A DNA stretch of 64,000 nt. Origin: Salinicola tamaricis (GTDB lineage: Bacteria > Pseudomonadota > Gammaproteobacteria > Pseudomonadales > Halomonadaceae). Made by a program: the position numbers and the translations under genes. The stretch covers positions 3,906,001 to 3,970,000 of the forward strand of contig NZ_CP023559.1 in assembly GCF_003006155.1 (NCBI RefSeq), read 5' to 3'. Shown piece by piece: positions 33,503-43,879 of this stretch. Positions within the stretch are counted from its first letter, which is position 1. Each line of letters begins with the position of its first letter. Below the pieces are notes generated by a model, which worked only from the letters and a program-made list of their open reading frames with translations, ran no database searches and was not told the origin of the DNA.

Positions 33503-33770
33503 GCGATCGCCTCAGCTGAGCGGCCCGGCCGTGCTCTCGTCACGGCCGGCCGACGCCCTCTTGGCCGAGGGTATCGCCCGGCCTGCGCGCCCTAAGGATC
33601 TCACCCTGGGAGCTTCCCCCCGTATTTCGCCGCCGAAACTCTCCTTCGCTCTCGCGGCCCAGACACACCGTCCCACCTGCCAACTCTCCACGCCCGACGA
33701 TTCGCTACAAGCCGTTGGACACGCGCCAAGATAACGGTATAAATTGATCGAAAACGCCGCGGAGGGGCTT

Positions 33771-34730
33771 ATGGAACTGCAATACCGGCTGCTGGCCGAG
33801 TTGGAGTCGGATTTCGACGACTTGATCACCGCCGCCGATCAGCTTGCCAGCACCTACGCCGAGGCGCCGACGCCTGCCTGGGCGCTGGGCGATGTCACCG
33901 TCGACGCTGCCTGGCTGCGCCGCGCGCTGACCGACTTCTGGTACCAGGATGGCCAGGATGGACGTGAGACGCGCAACTACATCGGGCTGATCGTCGCCGG
34001 CCCCGAGCTGATGGGCGCGGTCGAGGCGGTCAACGCCGCCAAGGCGCGCTTCGCCGCCACCCTCAAGCACATCCGCGAAGCCGCGCCGCGGCTGGTACCC
34101 GAAATCAAGGCGGTGCTGCCCTTCCGCCATCCGGCGCTGCACGACCACCTACGCGGCCAGGGCCTGGCGCGGCTGCACCTCAAGCAGTGCTGGCGCCAGC
34201 TGCCGATCGCCGACGCTCCGCTCTCACGGGTGCGCCTGGCGTGGTATACCAGCGGGCGCTCGATCAAACGCCTGAGCGTGGCCGAGGCCGAGGCGCGGTT
34301 GGCGCGCATGGACTCAGCCGGCGCGCATATCCGCATCCAGCTACGCAAGCTGGGTGATATCCCCAGCGAGGAACCGCTGGCGCAGATCCAGAATCAGGCC
34401 CCGGTGATGCGCGCCAACCTGTTCTTCCGCGAAGCGCTGGCAGATGGCCGTCAGCGGCGCGCCATGAACCTGCCGCTGCCGCTGTTCATTCCCGACCCAA
34501 CCCTCCGGCTGCCCGACCATAACGCCCCGCCGCTGCAGCCACCGGCGAGCCGCACCCGGGCCAAGCGTTCCGACCAGCGTCTGGAAGACGACCCCTTCCT
34601 GCCCAGCCTGCGGGTCTACCGCTACCGCAATCCGGCACTGCAGCTGGCCGAAGCACGCGAGCGTCAGACACGCGATAGCGCCGCGCAAGACGTAGAAACA
34701 CCAACACCCGGCGACGAGGCCGGGCGCTGA
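33771..34730 (+). CDS. tus: Tus-family DNA replication terminus site-binding protein
   Basis: A 319-residue protein that resembles E. coli Tus along its length. Comparing by eye with Tus as I remember it: the N-terminal helix (LQYRLLAELESDFDDLITAADQLA), the helix NYIGLIVAGPELMGAVEAVNAAKARFAATLKHI, the segment RLHLKQCWRQLPIADAPLSRVRLAWYTSGRSIKRLSVAEAEARLARM in place of the Tus NAYRTLTVL...[24 protein letters not shown] region, and the final LPSLRVYRYR strand in place of IPRLHLYV. Tus binds Ter sites and blocks DnaB from one side. I chose ATG 33771 because GGAGGGG precedes it; an ATG nine codons earlier is possible. The last ~60 residues are Pro/Arg-rich and longer than in Tus. The gene stands alone between aguB and the convergent sthA. 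The family call is fairly sure; Ter-binding and fork arrest are inferred. Confidence 0.72.
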   Translation: MELQYRLLAELESDFDDLITAADQLASTYAEAPTPAWALGDVTVDAAWLRRALTDFWYQDGQDGRETRNYIGLIVAGPELMGAVEAVNAAKARFAATLKHIREAAPRLVPEIKAVLPFRHPALHDHLRGQGLARLHLKQCWRQLPIADAPLSRVRLAWYTSGRSIKRLSVAEAEARLARMDSAGAHIRIQLRKLGDIPSEEPLAQIQNQAPVMRANLFFREALADGRQRRAMNLPLPLFIPDPTLRLPDHNAPPLQPPASRTRAKRSDQRLEDDPFLPSLRVYRYRNPALQLAEARERQTRDSAAQDVETPTPGDEAGR

Positions 34731-34752
34731 GAGGGACCATTGGCGACGTGCG

Positions 34753-36144
34753 TCAGAACAGCCGGTTGAGCCCGTTCTGCGCGGCGATACGATAGGCCTC
34801 GGCCATGGTGGGATAGTTGAAGGTGGTATTGATGAAGTAGCGCAAGGTATTGGCCTCGCCCTGTTGCTGCATGATCGCCTGACCGATGTGCACGATCTCG
34901 GAGGCCTGGTCACCGAAGCAGTGGATGCCCAGGATCGCCAGGGTCTCGCGATGGAACAGGATCTTGAGCATGCCGGCGGTGTCACCGGTGATCTGCGCCC
35001 GCGCGGTATCCTTGAAGAACGCCTGGGCCACCTCGTAGGGCACCTTGGCCTCGGTCAGCTCGCGCTCGGTCTTGCCCACCGAGCTGATCTCGGGAATGGT
35101 GTAGATCCCGGTGGGGATGTCATCGACGAAGCGGAAATCGCCGCCCAGAAACTCGTCACTGGCGTTACGCCCCTGGTCGTAGGCGGCACTGGCCAGGCTG
35201 GGCCAGCCGATCACATCGCCCACCGCATAGATGTGCGGGATCGCGGTGCGATAATGGTCGTCTACCTGTAGCTGGCCGCGGCCGTTGGGCTCGAGACCGA
35301 TCGTCTCCAGACCCAGCTCATCGGTGTTGCCGGTACGCCCGTTGGCCCACAGGAAGGCGTCGGCGCGCAGCCGCTTGCCCGACTCGAGATTGACCACGAC
35401 GCCAGACTCGTCACCCTCGACGCTGCGGTACTCCTCGTTGTGCCGGATCAACACGCCGTTGTTGCGCAGCTCGTAGGAGAGCGCGTCGCTGATCTCGTCA
35501 TCCAGGAACGACAGCAGCCGCTCACGAGTGTCGATCAGATCGACCTTGACCCCGAGCCCCGAGAAGATCGACGCGTACTCGGAGCCGATCACCCCGGCGC
35601 CGTAGATGATCAGCGTGCGCGGCGTGTGCGACAGGCCCAGCACGGTGTCCGAACAGTAGATACGCGGATGGCGGAAGTTGACGTCCGCCGGCCGATAGGG
35701 ACGCGAGCCGGTGGCGATCACGAACTGGCGTGCGCTCAGCTCTTCGACACCCTCATGGTTGTCACGCACCACCACGGTGTTCTCGTCGCGGAAACGTGCG
35801 GTGCCGAAGAACAGATCGATGCGGTTGCGCGAATAGAACTTGGTGCGCAGCTCGACCTGCTGGTCGATGGTGACCCGCGAACGTTCGAGCACCTTGGGAA
35901 ACGAGAACCAGCGCGGTTCGCCGATATCGCGGAACATGCGGTTGGTATTGAACTGCATGATCTGCTTGACCTGATGCCGCAACGCCTTGGAGGGTATCGT
36001 GCCCCAGTGGGTGCAGTTCCCGCCTACCGACGACTGTCGCTCGACCACCGCGACCCGCTGGCCGTGCTTGGCCGCATTGATGGCGGCGCTCTCCCCGGCG
36101 GGGCCCGAACCGATCACGACGACATCGTAGTTGTAGACTGCCAT
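34753..36144 (-). CDS. sthA: soluble pyridine nucleotide transhydrogenase (Si-specific)
   Basis: A cytosolic FAD enzyme that exchanges hydride between NADPH and NAD+. The 463-residue protein has the FAD-binding [19 protein letters not shown] near the N-terminus, the [17 protein letters not shown] segment in which the second redox cysteine of disulphide reductases is missing (as expected for SthA), an NAD-binding [19 protein letters not shown] and the C-terminal dimerisation domain with [18 protein letters not shown]. The frame is intact. It converges with the Tus-like gene, with a 22-base gap. Confidence 0.96.
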   Translation of the reverse strand: MAVYNYDVVVIGSGPAGESAAINAAKHGQRVAVVERQSSVGGNCTHWGTIPSKALRHQVKQIMQFNTNRMFRDIGEPRWFSFPKVLERSRVTIDQQVELRTKFYSRNRIDLFFGTARFRDENTVVVRDNHEGVEELSARQFVIATGSRPYRPADVNFRHPRIYCSDTVLGLSHTPRTLIIYGAGVIGSEYASIFSGLGVKVDLIDTRERLLSFLDDEISDALSYELRNNGVLIRHNEEYRSVEGDESGVVVNLESGKRLRADAFLWANGRTGNTDELGLETIGLEPNGRGQLQVDDHYRTAIPHIYAVGDVIGWPSLASAAYDQGRNASDEFLGGDFRFVDDIPTGIYTIPEISSVGKTERELTEAKVPYEVAQAFFKDTARAQITGDTAGMLKILFHRETLAILGIHCFGDQASEIVHIGQAIMQQQGEANTLRYFINTTFNYPTMAEAYRIAAQNGLNRLF

Positions 36145-36213
36145 GGGTTTCGCCTGCTCCTTGACTTGGCTAATTCTGAACTTGGCTACTTCTGAAGAGG
36201 GTGGGCAAAAACG

Positions 36214-36243
36214 CCGATGCGGTCGTCACCGCGACCGCATCGG
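36214..36243 (-). terminator. terminator of the nqr operon
   Basis: A perfect 12-base-pair stem (36214-36225 with 36232-36243) around a 6-base loop, about 64 bases after the nqrM stop, followed on the minus strand by CGTTTTTGCC. It closes the nqrABCDEF-apbE-nqrM operon and lies upstream of sthA, which must therefore have its own promoter in 36145-36213. Confidence 0.85.
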
Positions 36244-36306
36244 ACCGCCAGTCGGCGGGTATCGACGTTTCAGACAGCACCCGGGGCTACCATACGGCGC
36301 TCCGGC

Positions 36307-36564
36307 TCAGCGCTTGACGGCGTCGTAGCCGAGATCGGCGCCGCGATTCTCGTCGCTACGCCGACGCGCGCCGACCGCATTCTTGCGACTCTCCTCCTCG
36401 CACACCTGATCGTTGCCGCCGCAGATCTCACAGCCATTCTTCAACCCCAGGGTATTGAGCCCTCCGCAGGAACCGCTGATCGGCTTGCGCCCCAGGATGA
36501 CACCGATCGCCATACCAGCGACCAGCAGCAGCATGAGCGCAAAGGCCAGAATCCAGATCGTCAT
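36307..36564 (-). CDS. nqrM: Na+-NQR maturation protein NqrM
   Basis: An 85-residue DUF539 protein with one N-terminal membrane segment (IWILAFALMLLLVAGMAIGVIL) and four conserved cysteines in SGSCGG, NGCEICGG and a later VCEEE. NqrM is needed to assemble active Na+-NQR and is thought to deliver iron to the NqrD/NqrE cysteine site. The start overlaps the apbE stop as ATGA. Its position as last gene of the operon is the usual one. Confidence 0.94.
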   Translation of the reverse strand: MTIWILAFALMLLLVAGMAIGVILGRKPISGSCGGLNTLGLKNGCEICGGNDQVCEEESRKNAVGARRRSDENRGADLGYDAVKR

Positions 36565-37631
36565 GATTGCGTCTCCTCATCGGCGTCCGCGAGATAGGCC
36601 TGAAAGGCGTCGGACGCCCGCGTCTCGAACCCATCGGCCGTCTTGACCACCAGATAGACTGCGAGCTTCTCCCGCTGAGCCATCTCCAGACCGGCATCGG
36701 GGCCGAGCACATCGACCGCCGTGGCCAGGGCGTCCGCGGTCATGCAGTCGGCGGCGATGACCGTTACCGAGACCAGGTGGTGCTTGATCGGTCGTCCGGT
36801 GCGCGGATCGATGGTGTGTGAATAACGCTCACCGTCGTCCTCGAAGTAGTTACGATAGTCCCCCGAGGTGGCGACGGCGGCGGCGTCGAGTTCAATGATA
36901 CGCTGCACGCTGCGCTCGTACGAGAGCGGCTTTTCCACCGCGATCCGCCACGGCTCGCCGCCGGGCTTGTCGCCATGGGTACGGATCTCGCCGCCGACCT
37001 CGACCAGATAGCGCTCCACCCCGGCGGCCTCGAGCGCCCGGGCCGCCTGATCGACACCATACCCCTTGGCGATCCCCGAGAGATCGACATAGACCGGCTT
37101 GGTCTTGGTCAGGGTGTTGCCATCGAGCGTCAGCGCGCGGTAGTCCACCGCCTCCAGCGCCTGGGCGATCTGGGCAGCGTCCGGCACCCGGTCAGGATGC
37201 TTGTCGGGGCCGAAGCCCCACAGATTGACCGCACTGCCCACAGTGACATCGAAGGCGCCATCGGAAAGCTTGCCGATGCGGATCGCCTCGCGGATCACCG
37301 CCGCCGTCTGCGGCGACAGCGTGAAGGGCTCGCCCACCGGCGCGCGGTTGAAGCGCGACAGCTCCGAGTCGGGCTTGTAGGTCGACATCAACTGGTCGAC
37401 CTGCTGCAGCGCCGCCTTGACCGAGCTTTCGATCTTTGCCAGCTGGGCGTCGTCGTAATCGCCGTAGAAGGTGATATGAAAGCCGGTGCCGTAGATCGGC
37501 CCCTCGAGCCGATAGGCCTGCGCTTCACGCTGGCACCCGGCCAGCGCCACGGCCATCGCCATGACCAACGACAGCAGGGCCAACCCCCGAAGGATTGGCC
37601 CTGCCATCTTGCGCGTGGGTCGCGGCGTCAT
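36561..37631 (-). CDS. apbE: FAD:protein FMN transferase (ApbE)
   Basis: Attaches FMN covalently to threonines of NqrB and NqrC. The 356-residue lipoprotein starts at ATG 37629-37631, has an N-terminal signal and lipobox (VALAGC, cysteine about residue 33), then the ApbE domain: [59 protein letters not shown], the [22 protein letters not shown] block and the metal-binding [16 protein letters not shown]. It overlaps nqrF as ATGA, so it is part of the operon. A longer frame upstream lies within nqrF. Confidence 0.95.
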   Translation of the reverse strand: MTPRPTRKMAGPILRGLALLSLVMAMAVALAGCQREAQAYRLEGPIYGTGFHITFYGDYDDAQLAKIESSVKAALQQVDQLMSTYKPDSELSRFNRAPVGEPFTLSPQTAAVIREAIRIGKLSDGAFDVTVGSAVNLWGFGPDKHPDRVPDAAQIAQALEAVDYRALTLDGNTLTKTKPVYVDLSGIAKGYGVDQAARALEAAGVERYLVEVGGEIRTHGDKPGGEPWRIAVEKPLSYERSVQRIIELDAAAVATSGDYRNYFEDDGERYSHTIDPRTGRPIKHHLVSVTVIAADCMTADALATAVDVLGPDAGLEMAQREKLAVYLVVKTADGFETRASDAFQAYLADADEETQS

Positions 37632-38860
37632 CCGCCGAAATCGTCCAGCATGATGTTTTCGGGCTCGACCCCGAGATCGGTGAGCATCTTGATCACCGAG
37701 GCGTTCATCATCGGCGGCCCGCACATGTAGTACTCGCAATCCTCCGGCGCCGGATGGTCCTTGAGATAGTTCTCGTAGAGGACGTTGTGGATGAACCCGG
37801 TCGGGCCTTCCCAGTTGTCCTCCGGCTGCGGATCGGAGAGCGCCAGGTGCCAGTCGAAGTTGTCGAACTCATCGGCCAGCTGGTCGTACTCTTCGTTGTA
37901 GAAGGTCTCGCGCCAGGAGCGTGCACCGTACCAGAACGACATCTTGCGCTTGGACTTGAGACGCTTGAGCTGGTCGAAGATATGGCTGCGCATCGGCGCC
38001 ATGCCGGCACCACCGCCGATGAAGACCATCTCGGCATCGGTGTCCTTGGCGAAGAACTCACCGAACGGCCCCATTACCGTGACCTTGTCACCCGGCTTGA
38101 GACTGAACACGTAGGTCGACATCAGCCCCGGCGGATGGCTCGACTTGGGCGGCGGCGTGGCGATACGGATATTGAACTTGAGAATGCCTTTCTCTTCCGG
38201 ATAGTTCGCCATCGAGTAGGCGCGGATGACCTCCTCGTCGTTCTTGTGCGAGATGTCGAACAGCCCGAACTTCTCCCAGTCGCCCCGGTACTCCTTCTCG
38301 ATATCGAAGTCGGAGAACTTGACGTCATAGGGCGGCGCCACCAGCTGCACGTAGCCGCCGGCGCGGAAGGCCACTTCCTCGCCTTCCGGCAATTTCAGGT
38401 TGAGCTCCTTGATGAAGGTGGCGACGTTGGGGTTCTCGATGACCTCGCACTCCCACTTCTTCACCCCGAAGACCTCGTCGGGCACCCGGATCTTCATGTC
38501 CTGCTTCACCGGCACCTGACACGAGAGACGCCAGCCCTCGTTCTTCTCGCGCATGGTGAAGTGCGACTCCTCGGTGGGCAGGATCGAACCGCCGCCCTCC
38601 TCGACCCGGCACTTGCACTGGGCGCAGGTGCCGCCGCCGCCGCACGCCGACGACAGGAAGATGCCATTGGCGGCCAGCGTCTGCAGCAGCTTGCCGCCGG
38701 CCTGGGTGGTCACGGTGTTGTCGGGATCGCCATTGATCTCGATCGCCACGTCGCCGCTGCTCACCAGCCGCGAGCGCGCGGCCAGGATCACCGCGACCAG
38801 ACCCAGCACGATCACGGTGAACATGACGACGCCGAGCACGATGATAGATGTATCGACCAT
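37628..38860 (-). CDS. nqrF: Na+-translocating NADH:quinone reductase subunit F
   Basis: The NADH-oxidising entry subunit: one N-terminal membrane helix ([24 protein letters not shown]), a 2Fe-2S ferredoxin domain ([20 protein letters not shown], about residues 69-88), an FAD domain ([33 protein letters not shown]) and an NADH domain ([38 protein letters not shown]). Length 410, normal. The frame is intact. Confidence 0.97.
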   Translation of the reverse strand: MVDTSIIVLGVVMFTVIVLGLVAVILAARSRLVSSGDVAIEINGDPDNTVTTQAGGKLLQTLAANGIFLSSACGGGGTCAQCKCRVEEGGGSILPTEESHFTMREKNEGWRLSCQVPVKQDMKIRVPDEVFGVKKWECEVIENPNVATFIKELNLKLPEGEEVAFRAGGYVQLVAPPYDVKFSDFDIEKEYRGDWEKFGLFDISHKNDEEVIRAYSMANYPEEKGILKFNIRIATPPPKSSHPPGLMSTYVFSLKPGDKVTVMGPFGEFFAKDTDAEMVFIGGGAGMAPMRSHIFDQLKRLKSKRKMSFWYGARSWRETFYNEEYDQLADEFDNFDWHLALSDPQPEDNWEGPTGFIHNVLYENYLKDHPAPEDCEYYMCGPPMMNASVIKMLTDLGVEPENIMLDDFGG

Positions 38861-38894
38861 GTCGGTTTCCTATTTGCCTAGATTGCGTTGGGCG

Positions 38895-39515
38895 TCAGAG
38901 CTGGATGCCGGAGAAGGACATGAAGCCCAGCGACATCAGACCGGCCGTGATGAAGGTGATGCCGAGGCCCTGCAGGCTCGCCGGCACGTCACTGTACTTG
39001 AGCTTCTCACGGATACCCGCCAGCGCCATGATCGCCAGCGCCCAGCCGGCGCCGGCGCCGGCGCCGTAGATCACCGACTCGCCGAAGGTGTAGTCGCGCT
39101 GCACCATGAACAGCGACGCCCCCATGATGGCGCAGTTGACCGTGATCAGCGGCAGGAAGACCCCCAGCGCGTTGTAGAGCGCGGGCACGAACTTGTCGAG
39201 GAACATCTCGAGGATCTGCACGATCGCCGCGATCACGCCGATGTAGCTCAAAAGCCCCAGGAAGCTGAGGTCGATCTTGTCGGCGCCGGGAATGCCGGTC
39301 CAGCTCAGCGCGCCCGCCTTGAGCAGATAGTTGAGAATCAGGTTGTTCATCGGCACCGTGATGGTGAGTACCACCACCACGGCGATGCCCAGGCCGATGG
39401 CCGAAGAGATCTTCTTCGACACGGCGAGAAACGTACACATGCCGAGGAAGAAGGCCAGCGCCATGTTCTCGACGAAGACCGCCTTCACGAACAGGCTAAC
39501 GTAGTGCTCAAACAT
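38895..39515 (-). CDS. nqrE: Na+-translocating NADH:quinone reductase subunit E
   Basis: A 206-residue membrane subunit with six hydrophobic segments, paired with NqrD around an intramembrane iron site; the cysteine in LGMCTFLAV (about residue 26) and the one expected in the NCAIMGAS motif are visible. Start ATG 39513-39515 gives [20 protein letters not shown], the conserved N-terminus, and overlaps the end of nqrD by 8 bases. The frame is intact. Confidence 0.97.
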   Translation of the reverse strand: MFEHYVSLFVKAVFVENMALAFFLGMCTFLAVSKKISSAIGLGIAVVVVLTITVPMNNLILNYLLKAGALSWTGIPGADKIDLSFLGLLSYIGVIAAIVQILEMFLDKFVPALYNALGVFLPLITVNCAIMGASLFMVQRDYTFGESVIYGAGAGAGWALAIMALAGIREKLKYSDVPASLQGLGITFITAGLMSLGFMSFSGIQL

Positions 39516-40188
39516 TGGCGGTCTCCTTGATCTTGGCCTTGCTGTTGGCAACGATGCGGTATTCGGTCTTCTCGACCTGCTCCGGGTTGAACCAGCGCAG
39601 TACCCAGATGAACAGGCCGATGACGAAGAACGCCGACGGCGGCAGCAGCATCAGGCCGTTGGGAACGTACCAGCCGCCGTTCTGCACCGTCGGCAGCACG
39701 GTCAGGCCGAACACGCTGCCCGATCCCAGCAGCTCACGCACGAAGCCGACGATCAGCAGGATCACGGCGTAGCCGAGACCGTTGCCGACCCCGTCCAGGA
39801 AGCTCATCACCGGGCCGTTCTGCATGGCGTAGGCCTCGGCCCGGCCCATGACGATACAGTTGGTGATGATCAGGCCGACGAACACCGACAGCTGCTTGGA
39901 CATGTCGTAGGCGTAGGCGCGCAGCACCTGGTCGACCACGATCACCAGCGAGGCGATGATCGTCATCTGTACGATGATGCGGATCGACGATGGAATATGG
40001 CTGCGGATCAGCGAGACGAACAGGTTCGAGAACGCGGTCACCGCGATCACCGCCAGCCCCATGACCAGCGACACGCTCATCGAGTTGGTCACCGCCAGCG
40101 CCGAACAGATCCCCAGCACCTGCAGCGCGATGGGGTTGTTCTTGAACACCGGCGAGAGAACGACGTCTCTTACGGAGTCTTTGGCCAT
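39508..40188 (-). CDS. nqrD: Na+-translocating NADH:quinone reductase subunit D
   Basis: A 226-residue membrane subunit homologous to NqrE. Visible are [24 protein letters not shown] (with the first site cysteine), [29 protein letters not shown] and the [20 protein letters not shown] motif with the second cysteine. ATG 40186-40188 is preceded by AAGGAGG at a 9-base spacing; a GTG two codons earlier overlaps the nqrC stop but is too close to that site. Confidence 0.97.
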   Translation of the reverse strand: MAKDSVRDVVLSPVFKNNPIALQVLGICSALAVTNSMSVSLVMGLAVIAVTAFSNLFVSLIRSHIPSSIRIIVQMTIIASLVIVVDQVLRAYAYDMSKQLSVFVGLIITNCIVMGRAEAYAMQNGPVMSFLDGVGNGLGYAVILLIVGFVRELLGSGSVFGLTVLPTVQNGGWYVPNGLMLLPPSAFFVIGLFIWVLRWFNPEQVEKTEYRIVANSKAKIKETANV

Positions 40189-40190
40189 GG

Positions 40191-40970
40191 TCACGCGCCT
40201 CCTTGGGAATCGTGGTGGAACCGAGCGAGATAGGGCGCGAAGCCTTCGTCACTCAGCCAGAACCGCAACATGTTGGTGACACCGCGGCTGGTCAGCGAGG
40301 CGCCCGACAGCGCATCGACCTGATACTCGCCGCTGGCACCGCCTTTCACGAGATGGATCTGGGGGTCCTGATAGTCGCCGCCGTCGGCGTAGATCTTCTT
40401 GCCGTCCCACTTGGCCTTCCAGCGCGGGTTGTCCACCTCGCCGCCGAGTCCGGGCGTCTCGGACTGATCATAGTAGGATAGCCCGACGATGGTATTGCCG
40501 TCGCCGCGCACCGACAAGAAGCCCTCCATCAGCCCCCACAGCCCCTGGCCGCGGATCGGCAGCACGATCTGCTCGGGGTCGTCGGGATTGCCGACCAGAT
40601 AGACCGTGGCGTAGTTCTCCTGACGCCCGATACCGGCCAGATCCTGCTCGCCGGACAGGGTGCGCGAGGTCGCCGGGTCCTTTGCCGCTTCGAACTGGTC
40701 ATAGGTCTCGGGGTCGAGATTGTCGGCGTACTTGCCGGTCTTCAGATCGACCACCCTTGGGGTGATCAGCTCGGCGTACTTTTCGTCGACGTTGTCACCC
40801 GGCTTGTAGAGCTCGGTCACCTGCAGGATGTTGGACTTGCGGTCCAGCTCCTGATTCTGCACCTGCTTGGGCTTGAGCACCACCGCGGCGGACGAGACCA
40901 CCACGGAGCACACCACGCAGAGCGAAAATGCCACGATGAGTGTCTTCTTGATCGAGTTGTTGCTCGCCAT
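40191..40970 (-). CDS. nqrC: Na+-translocating NADH:quinone reductase subunit C
   Basis: A 259-residue subunit with one N-terminal membrane helix ([23 protein letters not shown]) and a periplasmic FMN-binding domain. The FMN attachment motif SGASLTS is at residues 222-228, with the acceptor threonine at 227; the preceding [21 protein letters not shown] block is typical. Overlaps nqrB by one base. The frame is intact. Confidence 0.96.
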   Translation of the reverse strand: MASNNSIKKTLIVAFSLCVVCSVVVSSAAVVLKPKQVQNQELDRKSNILQVTELYKPGDNVDEKYAELITPRVVDLKTGKYADNLDPETYDQFEAAKDPATSRTLSGEQDLAGIGRQENYATVYLVGNPDDPEQIVLPIRGQGLWGLMEGFLSVRGDGNTIVGLSYYDQSETPGLGGEVDNPRWKAKWDGKKIYADGGDYQDPQIHLVKGGASGEYQVDALSGASLTSRGVTNMLRFWLSDEGFAPYLARFHHDSQGGA

Positions 40971-42203
40971 CAGACAGCCTCCTTCTCGGCGGGCAGCACG
41001 GCCGCCAGGCGCTTCTGGCGCCGCTTGACGTTGGCCTGCACGAAGATGTGATCAATGAGCGGCGCGAACAGGTTGGCGAACAGGATCGCCAGCATGATGC
41101 CCTCGGGGAACGCCGGGTTGACGACACGGATGAGCACCGTCATCACGCCGATCAGTGCGCCGAAGATCAGCTTGCCCGGGTTGGTCATGGAAGCCGACAC
41201 CGGGTCGGTGGCCATGAACACCATACCGAAGGCGAAGCCACCCAGCACCAGATGCCAGTACCACGGCATCGCGAACATCGGATTGCTGTCGGAGCCGATG
41301 ACGTTGAACAGCGACGCGGTCGCGGCCATGCCCAGCAGCACGCCCAGCATGATGCGCCAGGAAGCGATACGCGTCAGCAGCAGCACCGCCGCCGCCGAGC
41401 AGAATCGCCAGGGTCGAGGTCTCGCCCATGGAGCCCATGATGAAACCGAAGAAGGCGTCCATCCAGCTGTACTGCTGGTGCAGGCCGTCCATGCCGTTGA
41501 GCGCGGCGTTGGAGAGCGCGGTCGCGCCGGTGTAGCCATCGGCCGGCACCCACACGCTGTCGCCGGAGATCTGCGCCGGGTAGGCGAAATAGAGGAAGGC
41601 ACGCCCGGTCAGCGCCGGGTTGAGGAAATTCTTGCCGGTGCCGCCGAAGATCTCCTTGCCGATCACTACGCCGAAGCTGATGCCAAGCGCCACCTGCCAC
41701 AGCGGAATGGTCGCCGGCAGGGTCAGCGCAAACAGCACCGAGGTGACGAAGAAGCCTTCGTTGACCTCATGCCCGCGCTTGACCGCGAACAGCACTTCCC
41801 AGAAGCCGCCAACCACGAAGGTGACGAAGTAGACCGGCAGGAAGAAGGTCGCGCCGAGCACGAAATTGGCCCAGATGCTGCCCGGATCGTGGCTGCCGGC
41901 CAGCGCCATGGTGATGGCCTCGCGCCAGCCGCCCATGGCCTGAAAGCCGTCGGCGATGGCCATGTTGGCCTGATAGCCGGCGTTGTACATGCCGAAGAAC
42001 ATCGCCGGGAAGGTGCACATCCACACCGTGATCATGATGCGCTTCAGGTCGATGCCGTCGCGCACGTGCGTCATGCTCTTAGTGACGCTGGGTGGCGAGT
42101 AGAAGATCGTGTCCACCGCCTCGTACAGGGCGTAGAACTTCTCGTACTTCCCGCCCTTCTCGAAATGAGGCTCCAGCTTGTCGAGCGTGTTGCGAATCCC
42201 CAT
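40970..42203 (-). CDS. nqrB: Na+-translocating NADH:quinone reductase subunit B, frameshifted
   Basis: The largest membrane subunit, carrying covalent FMN and riboflavin and part of the sodium channel. The N-terminus [20 protein letters not shown], the [26 protein letters not shown] block and the FMN motif TGATALS (residues 225-231) are visible. One G is extra near 41395-41400, in GGCGGCGGCGG; removing it continues [24 protein letters not shown] and gives 410 residues ending at 40970, the family length. The break is in the middle of an otherwise perfect NQR operon and is probably a sequencing error. Confidence 0.95.
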
Positions 42204-42205
42204 CG

Positions 42206-43555
42206 TCAGGCCTCTTTCTCGATCATGGTCAGGTTGTCACGCAGGATCGGTCCATACTCGTACTTGCCCGGGCACACATAGGTGCACAGCGAGAGATCCT
42301 CTTCATCCAGCTCGAGGCAGCCGAGCTGCATGGCCGTCTCGATGTCGCCGACGATCAGCGAGCGCAGCAGCTGCGTGGGCAGGATGTCCAGCGGCATGAC
42401 TTTCTCGTAGGCACCGATCGGCACCATGGCGCGCTCGGAACCATTGGTCGACGTATTCGGCGCGTAGTCGGGCAGGCCCAGGAACTGAGAAACGTAGATG
42501 CCCATCACCGAGTGGCGATTGCGCCCCGGCGAGAGCCAGCCCATGAAGGCACGCTTGTTGCCCTCTTCGAGCAGCGAGAACTGGTTGTGGAAACGCCCCA
42601 GGAACTCGCGGCTGCCCTCGCACTGGCTACCACCGAAGACCGACCCCGAGATCACCCGGGTGTCTTCCGGCTTGGCGATCTCGCCGTCGAGCAGCTCGCG
42701 GCTGCTGGCGCCGAGACGCGTGCGCACCAGTCGCGGGTTGTTGGCCCGCGGACCGCCGATCGCCACCACCCGGCTGGGATCGAGCACGCCATCGACGAAC
42801 AGCTTGCCCACCGCGATCACGTCCTGGTAGCCGAGATGCCAGACCTGGCGCTGCAGGCCGACCGGCGACAGGTGATGAATGTGGGTTCCCACCAGACCGG
42901 CGGGATGCAGGCCGTCGAAGCCCTCGGCCTGGATACCCTCCAGCTCGTCACCCGGGAGCTTCGCCGAACCGCGGCGGCACACGAACACCTTGCCCGGGGT
43001 CAGGTGACGCAGCGCCTGCAGGCCGTGGCGGAACGCCTCGGCGTCGGCATCGATCACCACCTTGGGGTCCGCCGCCAGCGGATGGGTGTCGATCGCGGTA
43101 ACGAAGAGATCGGCGGGTACCGCATCGAGCTCCGGGGTGCGCGAGAACGGGCGTGCGCGCAGCGCCGTCCACAGCCCCGACTCGACCAGCTGCTCGACCA
43201 CCTGCTCGCGCGTCAGGCTCGCCAGCGCGTCGGCGCCGTGGGCGGTGAAGCTCACGCTCTGCTCGTCCTCGTCGAGCTTGATCACCACCGACAGCAGGCG
43301 CCGCTTTTCACCGCGATGGATGGCGACCACCTCGCCCGCGCCCGGGGCGGTGAAACGCACACCCGCCACCTTCTTGTCGGTGAACAGCAGCTGGCCCCGC
43401 TTGACGCGGTCGCCCTCGCGAACCTCCATGGTCGGCTTCATGCCGACGTAGTCGGTCCCGAGCAGCGCCACGTGACGCACGGCTCGTCCGGCGTCGATAC
43501 GCTGCTCCGGGGCCCCCGCGATGGGGAGATCCAGGCCTCGTTTGACTTCGATCAT
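42206..43555 (-). CDS. nqrA: Na+-translocating NADH:quinone reductase subunit A
   Basis: The soluble subunit at the cytoplasmic face, associated with quinone binding. The 449-residue protein starts [20 protein letters not shown] and shows the barrel-sandwich [24 protein letters not shown], the [17 protein letters not shown] block, [11 protein letters not shown] and the C-terminal [38 protein letters not shown]. First gene of the nqr operon. The frame is intact. Confidence 0.97.
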   Translation of the reverse strand: MIEVKRGLDLPIAGAPEQRIDAGRAVRHVALLGTDYVGMKPTMEVREGDRVKRGQLLFTDKKVAGVRFTAPGAGEVVAIHRGEKRRLLSVVIKLDEDEQSVSFTAHGADALASLTREQVVEQLVESGLWTALRARPFSRTPELDAVPADLFVTAIDTHPLAADPKVVIDADAEAFRHGLQALRHLTPGKVFVCRRGSAKLPGDELEGIQAEGFDGLHPAGLVGTHIHHLSPVGLQRQVWHLGYQDVIAVGKLFVDGVLDPSRVVAIGGPRANNPRLVRTRLGASSRELLDGEIAKPEDTRVISGSVFGGSQCEGSREFLGRFHNQFSLLEEGNKRAFMGWLSPGRNRHSVMGIYVSQFLGLPDYAPNTSTNGSERAMVPIGAYEKVMPLDILPTQLLRSLIVGDIETAMQLGCLELDEEDLSLCTYVCPGKYEYGPILRDNLTMIEKEA

Positions 43556-43879
43556 AGTCTCGCCCAGTTATCGAATCTGATTGACGTAAGGAAAGAGTTT
43601 CGACGGACGCCGAGGCACCCCCGCTCGACCGCGGTAGCGCCGTGGAGTCAGGAGACAGCGTCACGGACTTCGAATGCTTTTCTTATCAGAAAGGGTGACT
43701 TCCATGACCCGTGCGCGGCACGGACCACGCCAAAAAACGCGCACCAGTATAATGAGACAGGCCTCGAAAGACCACTCATGCCATCCCTTCACACCGCCCG
43801 CGACAACGAAAAAGTCCCGACGGGGTCGGGACTTGCATAAGACCAAAGTCTAACTCATGCCGCACCGGCGGCGGCTGCA
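43556..43879. other. intergenic region between gap and nqrA
   Basis: A 324-base region upstream of nqrA. It holds the gap terminator (43812-43834) and must hold the nqr promoter. A minus-strand ATTATACT at 43746-43753 is the best -10 candidate, which would give a leader of about 185 bases; no clear -35 box accompanies it. I see no convincing gene here. Confidence 0.45.
43812..43834 (-). terminator. terminator of gap
   Basis: A 9-base-pair stem (AAGTCCCGA / TCGGGACTT) followed on the minus strand by TTTTTCG, about 45 bases after the gap stop. Confidence 0.88.

Noticed and set aside
33700..33770. A Ter site upstream of the Tus-like gene, as TerB lies upstream of tus in E. coli
   Set aside because: The AT-rich stretch before the gene (GATAACGGTATAAATTGATC region) does not contain GTTGTAA or its complement; it is more likely a promoter.
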